Origin: Ochotona curzoniae
Lineage: Eukaryota > Chordata > Mammalia > Lagomorpha > Ochotonidae
Length of the DNA stretch: 64,000 bases
Direction: 5' to 3'
Assembly: GCF_017591425.1 (NCBI RefSeq)
Contig: NW_024467120.1
Coordinates: 5,766,001-5,830,000 of the forward strand
Made by a program: the position numbers and the translations under genes
Shown: one piece after another, positions 46,765 to 58,871 of the stretch
Position numbering within the stretch: position 1 is the first letter of the stretch
Layout: every line of letters starts with the position of its first letter
Notes under the pieces: model-generated
What the model was told of the DNA's origin: nothing
The model's input: the letters and a program-made list of their open reading frames with translations, nothing else
The model's database searches: none

Positions 46765-47700
46765 ACAGGAACTCCACTTTTAGTTTTCTGAGGAATACCT
46801 AATGTTTGTACAAACTTGCATTCTCACTCACAATGTATTAGTGTAACTTTTTTTCTCTCTGCCAGCTCAAGAGCATTTTTTTTAAAGATTTATTTTTATT
46901 ATTTTTTTATTGGAAAGGCGGATATACAGAGAGGAGAGACAGAGAGGAAGATCTTCCATCCGATGATTCACTCCCCAAGTGAGCGCAACGGGCCGATACT
47001 ATGCCAATCCGAAGCCAGGAGCCTCTTCCGGGTCTCCCATGCGGGTGCAGGTTCCCAAAGCTTTGCGCTGTCCTCGACTGCCCTCCCGGGCCACAGGCAG
47101 GGAGCTGGAAGGGAAGCGGGGCTGCCGGGATTAGAACCGGCACCCATATGGGATCCCGGGTGTGCAAGGAGAGGACCTTTAACCACTTGCGCCACCGCGC
47201 CGGGCCCCATCAAGAGCATTTTTTAATATGCTTTTGGATAATAGCCATTCCATCTGAAGGAAGGTGTAGCTTATTGCTGTTTTCATTTGTGTTTCTCTGA
47301 TGGCTAGGGATCCGGAGCAACTTTTTCATGTATCTGTTAGCCACTTGTAATTCACCTTTTAAAAGTACCTGTTTATATCCTTTGACAATTTCTTAACTTC
47401 CAAATGGCTCTGCTGAATGACTCCTGGGAATATATCCACAGGAAGTGAGATCAGCAAAGGAAAGATATACCTGCATTTCCATAGTTGTAGCAGTTCAATT
47501 CACAATAAAAAGATATGGAATTAGTTTACATGTCCATCAACTGATCATTAGGTAAAGAAAATGTTGTAAATACACATGATGGGATGTTTCTCATCTGTAG
47601 AAAATAATGACATCCTGACATTTACAGAAAAATGGATAATCCGAAGGTCATTATGCTGAGTAAGATAAATCAGACACAGAATGACAAATGCCACATTTTA
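46765..47700. mobile_element. 5'-inverted (twin-primed) L1 insertion
   Basis: From about 46765 to 47400 (minus the nested SINE) the sequence is antisense to L1 ORF2 ('ttctgaggaatacctaatg...', 'tttcatttgtgtttctctgatggctaggga', 'acctgtttatatcctttgacaatttctt'). From about 47410 it switches to sense ('gggaatatatccacaggaagtgag', 'cagttcaattcacaataaaaagatatgg', 'tgtccatcaactgatcattaggtaaagaaaatg'). In ORF2 coordinates the sense part begins about where the antisense part ends. That is the known signature of twin priming. Frames are decayed. Confidence 0.75.
46867..47224 (-). mobile_element. Young full-length CSINE nested in L1, minus strand
   Basis: Body at 46882-47209. Target-site duplications TCAAGAGCATTTTTT lie at 46867-46881 and 47210-47224. 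It shares the diagnostic head and core of the copy at 23060-23398 ('gatactatgcc', 'gaagggaagcggggc', 'aaccacttgcgccaccgcgccgggccc'). Confidence 0.93.
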
Positions 47701-47820
47701 CTTTTTGGAAATTAATATATAGAGAGAATATAAAAGTTGTGTGGATGTCATATCATTTGTTATTTAGTTACAGGCATTACTACACTGAAAATACATTATT
47801 TTTAAAGGATTAGAGGAAAT

Positions 47821-48137
47821 GGGCCCAGCTGCTGCAGTTTAGTGGCTAAAGTCCTTGCCTTGCATGCTGCAGAATCCCATATGGGCACAGGTTCTAATCC
47901 TGGCAGTCTTTCTTCCCATCCAGCTCCCTGCTTGTGCCCTGGGAAAGCAGTTGAGGATGACCCAAGACCTTGGGACCCTGCACCTGCATGGGAGACCTGG
48001 AATAGGCCCTGACTCCTGGCTTTGGATCAGCTCAGCTCCCGCCATTGCAGCCTCTGCAGACAGAAGATCTTCTCTATCTCTCCTCCTCTCTGTGTATCTG
48101 ACTTTCCAATATATATAAATAAATCTTAAAAAAAAGA
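47821..48137 (+). mobile_element. Full-length CSINE
   Basis: From 'gggcccagctgctgcagtttagtgg' to 'tttccaatatatataaataaatctt'. A short deletion near 48045-48065 removes part of the 'cacttggggagtgaatcat' segment. Confidence 0.88.
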
Positions 48138-48811
48138 GACTGCAGGAATTCTCTTAAGCCATTACATTTATTATATAATATTCCAATATGTTCATAACAA
48201 CAGATAATGAAGACCAAATTTACAAAGAGGGAAACAGAATTTTTTCTCTTCTATTCAGTACCATTAGCATGAAACTAGCAGTATATACTGTAAACACTGT
48301 GATGAATGACTAAGCTTCAAGAAAAAGAATATTTTTAGTAAGTTTGATAATTTTGTAAGTATGTGCTGTCATCTTATAAAACCTAGGACTATTTCATATT
48401 CTCTGCTGATTTAAAATGTATTCCTTTTCTAGGAGATTCTTGTAGATATCTGTTTCAGACCCCTGAAATCAATTTGTAAGACTGTAAATCATGATATTAA
48501 GACCAGTTCTATTTAAGTTGTAAATGTTTTTGTCATATTATTTTGATAACAGATTCAATGTAATACTGTTTTCTAGTAACCCATAGCTCTGATTTGAATA
48601 AAATTTTGTGAAGTATCAGGTTCTATTTGTTACACTTCTGATAACTTATTTTTAGACAATAGATGCTAAGGAAAACAGGAGATTGTCATCATTGCTTAGG
48701 TCAATTGAGTGTTTAGATGCATTAGGAACACTTAAAATAAAAGTAAGTTAAGTTAAATAGCAAGTAAATTCCTTGCTTAGGATCTTCTTAAGTCATATCC
48801 CAGCTTCTGGC

Positions 48812-49175
48812 AGCTGCTCTATTCTTTTTTTTTTTAAAGATTTATTTATTTATTGGAAACTCAGATACACAGAGAGGAGGAGAGACAGAGAGGAAGGACT
48901 TCCATCCTATGATTCACTCCTCAAGTGAGCGCAACGGCTGATGCTATGCCAATCTGAAGCCAGGAGCCAGGAACTTCTTCCAGGTATCCCACACGGGTGC
49001 AGGGTCCCAAGACTTTGGGCCATCCTTGACTGCTTTCCCAGGCCACAAGTAGGGAGCTGGATGGGAAGTGGAGCTGCCGGGATTAGAACCGGTGCCCATA
49101 TGGGATCCTGGGCGCATTCAAGGTGAGGACTTTAGCTGCTAGGCCAAGCCGCCAGGCCCTAGCTGCTCTACTCTT
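48812..49175 (-). mobile_element. Full-length CSINE with 15-bp target-site duplication, minus strand
   Basis: Body at 48827-49160. Flanks AGCTGCTCTATTCTT (48812-48826) and AGCTGCTCTACTCTT (49161-49175) differ at one base. Confidence 0.92.
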
Positions 49176-49794
49176 AACACTACACATTTTCCAAGGATGG
49201 GAGAAGGATTGCATCTATTCTGAAGGCATTAGCCATAACATTTACATTTGAAACATGAAGTGCACAATTGAATAGAGCCAACTGATATTTCTAATTTTGT
49301 TTTATTCATTGTGTCTCAGATCTATATTTTAATTGCATAAAAATATGTCCATGTAGATAAATACTCTAATATTTTCAAACCTAATGTGCCTTTAAAGACT
49401 CCATTATGTATTTTGCTGAAGTGTGTAATCATTGAAATCTATCGGGTTAGAAACTTGAGACTGACTTTTATCTTCCTCTTCCCACACCCAATAAATAACT
49501 GAACTTCAAACCCGGTGATTTTGATCTGGGCAACATTACTTCTAGTCTCCCTGTGCAACTTGAACTTTCATCAACTACTTCCTGTACATGTGTGATAATC
49601 TCTCTTTCTCTTTTAAGGCAAATTGCTTCAATATTTGTTGTTGAATGCATTGTCCAACAGGAAACAAATTCCAAGAAGAAAAAAAAAATTGCCTTTTAAA
49701 ATAATGGTAGAAAAAGTCATGTCCCCCATGAAAAATAGCACACATTTCTTCTTCTGAATAAATTACCAAGTTTTAACTTGGGGACAGGAGTTGG

Positions 49795-52070
49795 ATAATT
49801 CTCTTCTTTTAAACACATTTTTATTGCTATAAACAGAATAGACTTTAGAGATTTTCACAGGCATAATTCTAAGGCGGGTACTCATACTTCCCTGCCTCTC
49901 CTTCTCCCCTTGCCAACTCCCTCTCTCCCTCCCTTCCTTGCTTTTCACTGATTTTTCAGATCTAATTTTAAGCTGCAATATAATCACAGGTTTAATTCAC
50001 CACTCATCATAGTATTTAACAAGTAAAAATTATAGTAGACACACAGAAGTAAGTACAAATCTTACATATACAATTCATCGAATTTTCAGAAGGTGGTAAC
50101 CCTCGTGTAACCATGGTCCATATGGAAAAACATCCTAACACACCTAAAAACCCCTTTTCCCTCTGTGACTGCAAAGGTGACTCTCAAGGTCCCTACTGCC
50201 ATCCAATTACGGAGCTTACCACAAGTGACATGGGGGTCTGATTCTTTACTGTTTGCCTTCATTTGCTCTGCTACACAGGTAATGTTCCTTCATGTTGCAC
50301 TTCACAATTGTTTATTCTCATCATCCTACCACATTCAACTCTATGGATATATTACAGCTGATTTAATCTGTTGTCAACAGATATTTCAATTTTCTATTTA
50401 GGGTTATTATAGAATGTTTTGTGAACACTTACCAAAAAGTCATTTGGGTCAAGAGGCGTGCACTTGGTTTGTGCATATTGCTAGTGTAATTTTGAGACTG
50501 TAGGATTGCTATTGTGAAAATCGCCACATGCTTTTACCAAGTAGTTCTTCAGCAATAGAAGTGAGTGTGCATTATTCCAAATGTTGATCACACTTAATAT
50601 TGTTAATATCTTTAGCATTAGCCATTTTGTAAGTATATATCAATTATGGTTTTAATTAATACTCTATGATGATTAATAAGATTGGTTTTACTTTCATATC
50701 CTATTGACAATTTAGGTATCTTTTTTTTATGAAATATCTTTCCAAGCATTCTGAATGTTTCATGAAAGATTGCCTGTTTCCTTTGGCTGAGGATTTGTAA
50801 AATGTGTTTAATACATTTTTTTTTGATGCTTACATAGCAAGAATCTTTCTGTGTTCAGCCTTTTCATTTATATGTTATCATCTTTACATATAAAACTTTC
50901 AGTTTTAATGTGATCAACTTTATCAAGGTTTTCATGTTGATGGATGTTTTAAGAAACACAAAACAAAGCAGAAAACAACAAGAAAAATCTGGATATGGAA
51001 GATGTTATTTTTTGGAATGTTAATTATTTTACTTTTACCTTTTACTTGTGGATCTATTAACTCCACTGGGAGTTCGTTTTGGTGAATGAAGTGAAAAATG
51101 AGTAAACATTTGTGTTCTTTTATATAGATATCTAATGAGTTCAATACTACTATTGAAAAGACTGTTTTTTCTTACAGCAGTTTAGCATTATTTGTATAAG
51201 TTAAATAATATTGTCATGAATGGAATAGTTTATTCTTTTAATCTTTATTTTGTTCCCCATATTGCCATAGCACCTTACTCATTGCATTCATCAAATAAGC
51301 CTCATAAGTAAGACTTTCAATGTGTTGACATCATTGGGTGGTGGGTTAAAGCACTGCTGGTGGCACTCACGTTCCATGCCAGGGTGCCAGTGTGAGTCTC
51401 AGCTGCTCTGGTCCTGATTACAGCCTCCCCAGATGGCTCAGGCTTGGCCAGGCTGAAGCTACAATCAACAGCTTCCTCTGGATCTGTCAGGTGGCTTCGA
51501 GGGTCCAAGCGTGTGGACCGTGCTCTGCTGCTTTACCCAGGCCACTCATGGGGGCTGGATCCAAGATGGAGCAGCCAGGACCAAAAATAGAGCCCATATG
51601 GGATCCTGGCATGGTAGCCAATGGTTTATCCACTATGTCACAATGCCAGCTTTTAGATACTCATTCTTAAATTGGGTTTCTACAAGCCTTACTGGTGAAC
51701 TGCTAAACTAAAAGAAATATAAAGGGACAAAATCTCCAACTTTATTTCTTTAAAGTTAGCTGTTTTTCAACCTTGAACTATTATTTAGATCAAACTTTAG
51801 TAAATTTCACACAACTTCAGGATTTTGAATTTGATAGATGTGAATTTATGATTCAATTTAGGAAGAATGCTTATATGTAGAGTATTAGCTCTTCTAATCC
51901 ACGAATATGGTATCTATCTATTCAATTATCTACAAATTTTTACATCTAGTTGTGCTTTGTGTAATGCATGATCAAAATTTAAAAAGAACTTTTGGTTATA
52001 TGCTCTCAAAAATTCATCCTGTCTTTATTTCCTACCAATTTTTTTTCCAAATTTGTCACCTGATCTAAAA
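49795..52070 (-). mobile_element. Long old L1 (L1M-type) 3' half, minus strand
   Basis: 49795-50100 has a pyrimidine-rich block ('tccctgcctctccttctccccttgccaactccctctctccctccc') fitting an L1 3'UTR in antisense. 50270-51060 then gives the antisense ORF2 order ('tattatagaatgttttgtgaacacttacc', 'taggattgctattgtgaaaatcgcc', 'aaaactttcagttttaatgtgatcaactttatcaa'). 51740-52060 continues it ('cacgaatatggtatctatctattcaatta'). A rearranged CSINE interrupts it at 51338-51655. No intact frame. Confidence 0.7.
51338..51655. mobile_element. Rearranged CSINE: two heads in inverted orientation
   Basis: 51338-51430 reads head-first on the plus strand ('ggtgggttaaagcactgctggtggcactcacgttccatgccagggtgccag'). 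51440-51655 reads tail-to-head on the minus strand, ending 'ccatatgggatcctggcatggtagcc..tccactatgtcacaatgccagc'. The two heads are therefore inverted copies at the two ends. Confidence 0.6.
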
Positions 52071-52391
52071 TTTTAAAAGGATGTTTCTCATTAGGAAACT
52101 GACACAGATCAGAAAGAGAAAGGGGTAGGAATCCACAACCAATTTGGATTTATTATGAAAGAAGAAAATAAATCCACAGAGCGTGGGCCTGCCGCCCCAA
52201 TGGATGGGGTTGAACCAAGTGGCAGGGGCTCAGTCCTTCACCAGGCTGGCCTTTTACAGTTTTCAGCCTTTTAGTGCTCCAAGGGAAGAGTGGGTGAGGA
52301 CCAGTCAGATTTGGCAGGGCATTTCAACCTTGACAGGTATTGCTCCTTTTTAAGGGGTGGGAGGTGGGTAAAGAAACAAACTGGAGCAGGA

Positions 52392-52703
52392 GCAATTTTT
52401 TTTTTTTTTTTGGAAAGGCAGATATACAGAGAGGAGGAAAGAGACAGAGAGGAAGATTTTCTATCCATTGATTCATTCCCCAAGTGGCTGCCATGGACCA
52501 ATCCGAAGCCAGGAGCTTCTTCCAGGTCTCCCACACAGGTACACCATACCAAAGCTTTGGGTCATTCTCTACTGCTTTTCCAGGCTGCAAACAGAGAGCT
52601 GGATGGGAAGCAGGGCTGCCGGGATTAGAACTGGTGCCCATATGGTATCCCGGCTCATTCAAGGAAAGGACTTCAGGAACTAGGCCAGTGCGCTAGGCAA
52701 TTT
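52392..52703 (-). mobile_element. CSINE with 7-bp target-site duplication, minus strand
   Basis: Body at 52399-52696. GCAATTT flanks it at 52392-52398 and 52697-52703. It ends 'gaactaggccagtgcgctag'. Confidence 0.86.
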
Positions 52704-52954
52704 GTTCTTTTAAATGCAGTGTAAGAGGCCCTGGTAGGAGATTCTCAGAATGCCCAAACTTGTGTTTTTGCTTTTTTGCTTTTACACATGACATTTTTTA
52801 CTCTCTGAAGAGTGTACTATTTTCCTGGCAATACGTTAAAACAAAGCTCACTGCCCATAGTCTCTGTGAAATCTCCTGCAGAGTCTGTTGCCCTACATGC
52901 ATTTAAATCAGTTTTGGTCAATGACTCTATTTAATATGTATTACTGCTCCTCCC

Positions 52955-53065
52955 CTAAACTAAACTCCAGGTCAGGACCTGGATGTTGCTTACCTATGTC
53001 CCACTAGTGCCTAGCACAACTGTCAGCTGAGCAGGCAATCAACCATTGTTCAGTGAGTGAATGGG
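52955..53065 (+). mobile_element. L2/MIR-type 3' end relic
   Basis: 'gtcaggacctggatgttgcttacctatgtcccactagtgcctagcacaactgtcagctgagcaggcaatcaaccattgttcagtgagtgaatg' follows the common 'ggcagggaccttgtc..agcgcctagcacagtgcctggcac..caataaatatttgttgaatgaatg' end. Confidence 0.6.
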
Positions 53066-55351
53066 CATATCTTGGCCACTCTGTGCACCTGCACGTGCTG
53101 CAATGGAAAGGATGCCACTTGCCCTTCTGGTGTCAGAGTATCTCAGAAACATACATTGTCCTTGTTGCTGTACTCCCATGCCCCGGAGTGTGAACCACAG
53201 GAGGACTACATCAACGTCTGGTGCAAAGGTACATGGGCTCCCCTTTTGCCAAATCTGAACCCAGAACTCCTGTGTCAGAAGTAAGGAGCATGAGCGTGTC
53301 CACATCCCTGACGGACCGTAGCTCCTCGGATTCGTGGTGTGTCCAGTGGCATGTGGATTCATCCTTTTAAATGGAGACCCTAGATCTGCAAGCAAATTTG
53401 CCCTATTGGGATTATGGCTTTGGTCTCTCCCTGGCTTCTATTCATTCTTGTATGAAATTAGGTTTGCAGAATCACAGCCTCTGTTGGTTTAAGCAGCAAG
53501 CTGCTCCAGGTGAACACAGAGTGTGTGTAAGAATCTATATGGGATTAGGAAAAGAGGAAGTGTGAAGGAAATGAGTCCTTTGCTATTATTACTGTGAAAA
53601 TCCTCCACAGTGGATGCCAATCTAGGTCGAAGGGTGATCAACTCTGTTTCTTGTCCATTCTGCTTTGATCACTGTGTTTCACCTGTGGTGAGATGGGCAC
53701 AGTTCACAAAGTATCACCAGCAGTTTCCATTTCCTTTGCAAGGGGGGGTCAAAAAGCAGCCCCAGAGAGTCAGATCTGTTGTTTCCTGGTGGACATTATA
53801 AAAGAAATCCAATGCACAGTAGCCATCTGTATTATAGATCTGCCAAGATATGTATATAATATACATTCATTATACAGTCAAATCTACAGTGAGAAGTCCC
53901 CTCTGTTGCCCCCTTCCCATCTCAGCAATGCAAGCCATTTCGTTCTATTCATATTATTCAGAGCCTTGTAATTAACAACCACAACAAAAGAACCTCCTTT
54001 GTCAAGTCTAACGAGTGAATGTCAGTTTGTGACACTAAAATGCTAATCTGTAGGGAAATGGAAAGAACTCAGCTGATTTGCAGGGAAGCAAAATCAGAAC
54101 AAAATGAAGACTCCTCCTAACTCCAAATAACATACAGAGCAGAGTGGCATTTCAACATCATTTAATTATAATGAGAATGTTGTTTTATTTCTTCATTACA
54201 AATTTCTCTCCAGGCTCTTCTTGGCTTTCTGAAGTTTTGATGCTTATAGAGAGATGAGCAATGATAAGGCAAGAAAAAAACTACACTGGATGTGGAAGCA
54301 GTGTTCAAAGCATCGGGAGAGTGTGGTGCTGGGACATATGCTGAGACAGAAGGGCTGACCCAACTTCCAGATGGAACTCTTGCACAAAACCACAGAAGGA
54401 CTGTGATGTTGATTTCACATCTTACCGATATTCATCACGAATCCAGCTGTCTGGGGATTCTGCTTGGAAACAGATTTACAGAGAAAGTTAATAAAGACCA
54501 CGTACTAAAAGCTACTGTAATTATTATCAAGTCAAATTATTCACTGACTCAAGACCAATGTGCTTTCATTGCCATTTCAGAAAATATTCTGAGCAAAATA
54601 CTGACTTCTACTTTGGGAGAGATAATACCAAGGTGCCAAAAAAATGGTGAAGCTTCCCATAAAGTGCTGTAATGTTCAGGTATGACTGAACTTCAGAAAA
54701 AATAGGGATGCCATTAAATAATGTACACTCAATAGTTCTACATAACATTAAAAAGATGTCCTGGGATTGATGATATTGGAGTGGTAACCCTGAAAGGTGC
54801 AAGTTTACCTAAACACATAGTTTAAAAATCTTTAGCATATAACACGTCGGTAGTACTAAGTACCAATTTTTTTTTTTTTTTCAGAGTGAGAAAGAGTGTA
54901 ATACTTACGGGGTCATAAATTGCCCATAGCCCAATTCCAGGACAAAATTAACTCACAAGGAACGGCATCAATTTTCCCACATACATATTGGTCCTCAAAA
55001 TATTATGAAAGCAAATATATCAGAAACACTAGAGACAATTCTCTGATAACTGACTATACATGTATATGCATATATATAATATATGTACGTGCATATATGT
55101 AGTCTAGTAAAAAAAAAATGACAGAATCTGAAATCTTGCTAATTTCATGAGTAAAACAAAAATGAGGTCTCTGAGTCCTAGCTATATTGAGGTGAAATAT
55201 AAGGCTACATAATGTATCACTGACGACTAACGTAATCCTGATATACATTGGTATCGTATAGGCAGTGCATCTCAACCCAGGTAGCTTAGGCAGGGGAATA
55301 TGCATTCCCCCTTCCTAACAAACTGGAGTGTGTCCTGAATATTGGTTATTT
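53066..55351. other. Intergenic with an unassigned 126-codon ORF
   Basis: Plus-strand 54292-54672 is open for 126 codons with a balanced amino-acid composition, but there is no recognised domain, promoter or family. It could be a pseudogene piece or chance. No repeat was recognised in the rest. Confidence 0.3.
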
Positions 55352-55693
55352 CTAAAGACTCATTTATTTACTTTGAAACTCAGAGACAGGGAGAAAATTA
55401 CATATACACACACAAACACAGAGTGAGAGGGACGAGAAAGAGATTTTCCATCTATTTTCTCCCCCAGTGTCTGCCAAGGCTAGCGCTGGATCAGGCTGAA
55501 GCCAGGATCCAGGAGCTTCATCTAGGTCTCCCACATGGGTGGGAGGGTCCAAACACTTAGACCAACCTCTGCTGCTTTCCCCAGCCGTTAGCAGGCCCCT
55601 GGATCAGAAGTGGAAGCAGCTAGAAGATAAAAAGGTCCCCATGCCAACACTGCAGGCCACAGTTTTATGCACTGGCCAACAATGTTGACCCCT
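55352..55693 (-). mobile_element. Old CSINE, minus strand
   Basis: 'agactcatttatttactttgaaactcagagacaggg', 'gaagccaggatccaggagcttcatctaggtctcccacatgggtgg', 'aacctctgctgctttccccagc' and a terminal 'gccacagttttatgcactggccaacaatgttgacccc'. A small (CA)n run lies in the tail. Confidence 0.75.
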
Positions 55694-55857
55694 GGATATC
55701 AGTGTTTTTTTTAAAGCTCCCACAAATGATGTACAAACAGGATTCTGAACCATAAACCTTTAAACAATCCAAACACATTCTGGACCCTAAAGCAAAGTAA
55801 ATGCACTTTAGTTATTTTTCTAATTTAAAATTCATACACCTATAAAAACATATTTGG

Positions 55858-56890
55858 TTTTGAATTCAAGATGGTCCCATAGAGGAACCCAGTGTATGCT
55901 TTCTCTTTCAGCCAGAGAACCTGAAGCAGCTATGTGTTAAGATGAGTGCCAGAGGAAGAGCCCTCAGTTCAGAATGAGCAAGAAGCACCTGACAGGATGG
56001 GAGACCAGCAAAGCAGCAGCCCCACAGCACCGAGGCTTTCTGTTGCAGTGGAAGGGGTGCGGTGACAATGTCTGCAGGACCCTTGTACAGGAAGCCCTCA
56101 CACAGGCAATCCTTAGAAGTCAGGAATCCAGTTATTACAGAACAGTAGCTCAGCAAGGAGAGCTCCAGAAAAACATTCAAGACCTATTTGTTTCAGACAG
56201 GTAATGTACATTGTTCTCATCCCACAACCCCCCAAACAAGACTGCTATGGCATCTAGAATGGGAAGCCAAAGCCCCTGACTACCTTATTCCCAGGGCCCC
56301 AAGGGCAATCCTGTACTCTAACATGGCAGACTGAGTCCCTCAAGGTCCAACTGGACCCCACAGAACAAGGACAACCCCAGTGCCATATCCCACATAGTGT
56401 TATGCACCTCCAAAGAGTAGGAGCATGGCAACTGGAGCAGCCAACTCCTTAGACGCTGGAAGTAACAGGTCTTCTCTCTGTTTTAGAAATTACCCTCGTC
56501 CTCATCACTTGCCTTCTGCTGACCACTTGAGACATTGCTAGCTGTGGCTGGAACCTAAGCTTCAAATCAGGCTTTGAACAGCACAACTGCTCATTTGCTA
56601 TTTGCTTTTGAGATGCCTGCACCTAACTCAGTTAGCAAGCTGCCGCTGATGAGTGGACAAGGTGTCACAGAACCAGTCACTCCCATGGAGCCAGACGCCA
56701 CCACACACACACCTGTAGGGCCTGCCTCTTCCACTCAGCATTAGTTCCACTGTTGGTTCTCCGCAGTTGGACAGTGGTTAGAAGTCTTTGGAACCATTAT
56801 GCTCTTGGTGCCACCCCTGGTTTCAATATTCCCTGCTCCAACTCCTGACTTGGCTATTGGCTGGGAGCCCCTTCCAGAGGAACTCAAAAA
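55858..56890 (+). other. Possible L1 5' region
   Basis: The segment opens 'ttgaattcaagatggtcccatagaggaaccc', resembling the start of many mammalian L1 5'UTRs, and is moderately GC-rich and repeat-free. It is followed directly by L1 ORF2 sequence on the same strand. An internally deleted L1 is one explanation, but I could not align the segment to any known 5'UTR. Confidence 0.3.
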
Positions 56891-56894
56891 GAAG

Positions 56895-57335
56895 ATTCTA
56901 AATTTTGCTAGAGAAAAATGTATAAAGTAATTTCAATGTATAGTTTATCCCAGGGGTGCAATGACTCAACATGTGCAAACTCAAAAATACCAACCAACAC
57001 ATACTGACATAGTAAAGGATAAAACAATATGATAAACATTATGGAAACCACTCTGAAGATTACTCAAAAGCAAACAAAAGAATGGACACCATATGACCCA
57101 GTTATCCCATTTCTGGGAATATATCCAAAGGAAATGAAGTTATCATAAGAAAAACTTACCTGCAGTATCATGTTTATTACACCCCATTTCACAATAGCAG
57201 AGATAGGAAATCAGCCTAGAAATTCTTAAACTGATTACTTTATAAAGAAAATATAAAATGCTTTCAAGACAGGATAAAAGGATGAATTCATAATTTGGCA
57301 GATAAATGGATGGATAGTGATGCCACTTTTAGACA
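56895..57335 (+). mobile_element. L1 ORF2 fragments, plus strand
   Basis: 'tatcccaggggtgcaatgactcaacatgtgcaaac' and 'acatagtaaaggataaaacaatatgata' are mid-ORF2. The sequence then jumps to 'gttatcccatttctgggaatatatccaaaggaaatga', 'caccccatttcacaatagcagagatagg' and 'agataaatggatgg', the ORF2 3' end. It is internally deleted and decayed. Confidence 0.78.
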
Positions 57336-58510
57336 CTTAGGGAGTCCACTTTTCTCTCTGAAATACCTAGTTTAGGAACTGAGTTGGTTTGCTCTGCTTG
57401 AGGATGTTCTTAAATTTCTAGGCTTTCATATACAATTGGCTATTCTAATGTCTTTATGAAAGAGTATGTTAAGTTTCCTAATTGCATTTTCCCTGTATAG
57501 TGTTAGAACGTACCATGACACCTCTGTGGCTAACATAGCTATGTTTATTCTGCCTGTTACCCCAGTTCTTATCAAATGCCTTCTAGCCTTCTCGCAAAAC
57601 TTTTCACAGTTGCTGTGATGTCATGGGGAACACTAAATGCTTGCAACAGCCAAAAATGACAGTATTGGTTTAAAAAAATAAAAAAGAAGAAAAAAAGAGC
57701 TGTGGGAATATGAAATAAATGCTGATGATTTAGTACTTAAGAATTGTGGAAAGTTTGAAGTGTGACAAAAATACCAAAGATAAATCACTTGTCATTATCA
57801 AGAGGGAAAAAAAAAAGACTGAAATGAAATGATGTGAACAAGTTGTTTCTGAGCATTGGACATGTGCCACGAGGCTCTCTGATGAGGAAAAAAGTTAGGA
57901 TAAGATCTCTTCCATTCAATTCCCTACAGCACTCTCCCTCTAGATTCGGAGGATTGGGAGAGCTTTCCACAGCTCTTTGCAAATCCTGGGAGTATTTTTC
58001 TATGTTGGTCCTCAGGTTTCCAGATCCTTAACATGACTTCTCTACAGAAAGTTAAAGTAAAGTGAGAGGAGATTTGGAACAAACAGAACCAAATGTCTCT
58101 TTTTTCCTTCATGTTAATTGTTCTTTCCAATCCATATCTGTAATGTGCAAGACCCACTTGTGGTCTGTATGTTTGCCATGAAAGCGGGCCTGCATTCTGG
58201 AGGAAATACAATTAAGTGAACTTGAAATCACTCCCTATTGTGTATCCAACTCCATATTTTACTTCTTTTAAACTCATTATGTTATGAGTTCAATACAGCT
58301 AAAGTGCTAATTGTAGATAAAGAATTCCAGGTTGAATATTTGAGAACTAGCAATGAGAGATTGAAACGTAACCTGTTTCTAAGGCCCTATTCTTTTTTCT
58401 GCCAGGGTCTGAAGGGGCAAAATAGCAGGTGTGTGCTGCAAATTAATACTATGTATTAAGAGATGGATTACAATGGAGACTCACGATTCTTATACAATGC
58501 TTAAAATGTT
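57336..58510. other. Intergenic, nothing recognised
   Basis: AT-rich. 57830-58210 is open on both strands without recognisable content. Confidence 0.45.
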
Positions 58511-58871
58511 AAGAATAGCATTTTGGGGCCCAGCAGTGTAGCCTAGTGGCTAAAGTCCTTGCCTTGAACCCACCAGGATCCTACATGGGCACTGGTTCTA
58601 ATCCCGACAGCTCCACTTCCCATCCAGCTTCCTGCCTGTGTCCTGGGAAAGCAGTCGAGGACTGCCCAAAGTCTTGGGACCCTGCACCTGCATGGGAGAC
58701 CTAGAAGAAGTTCCTGGATCCTGGCTTCAGATTGGCGCAGCACTGGCCATTGTGGTCACTTGGGGAATAAATCATTGGATAGAAGATCTTCCTCTCTGTC
58801 TCTCCTCCTCTCTGTATATCTGACTTTGCAATAAAAACAAATAAAATCTTTTAAAAAAGAATAACATTTTG
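58511..58871 (+). mobile_element. Full-length CSINE with 15-bp target-site duplication
   Basis: Body at 58526-58856. Flanks AAGAATAGCATTTTG (58511-58525) and AAGAATAACATTTTG (58857-58871) differ at one base. Confidence 0.92.

Noticed and set aside
46907..47219. Overlapping ORFs of 80-136 codons on both strands
   Set aside because: They lie in the young GC-rich CSINE. The same peptide patterns recur at 23090-23400 and other SINE copies.
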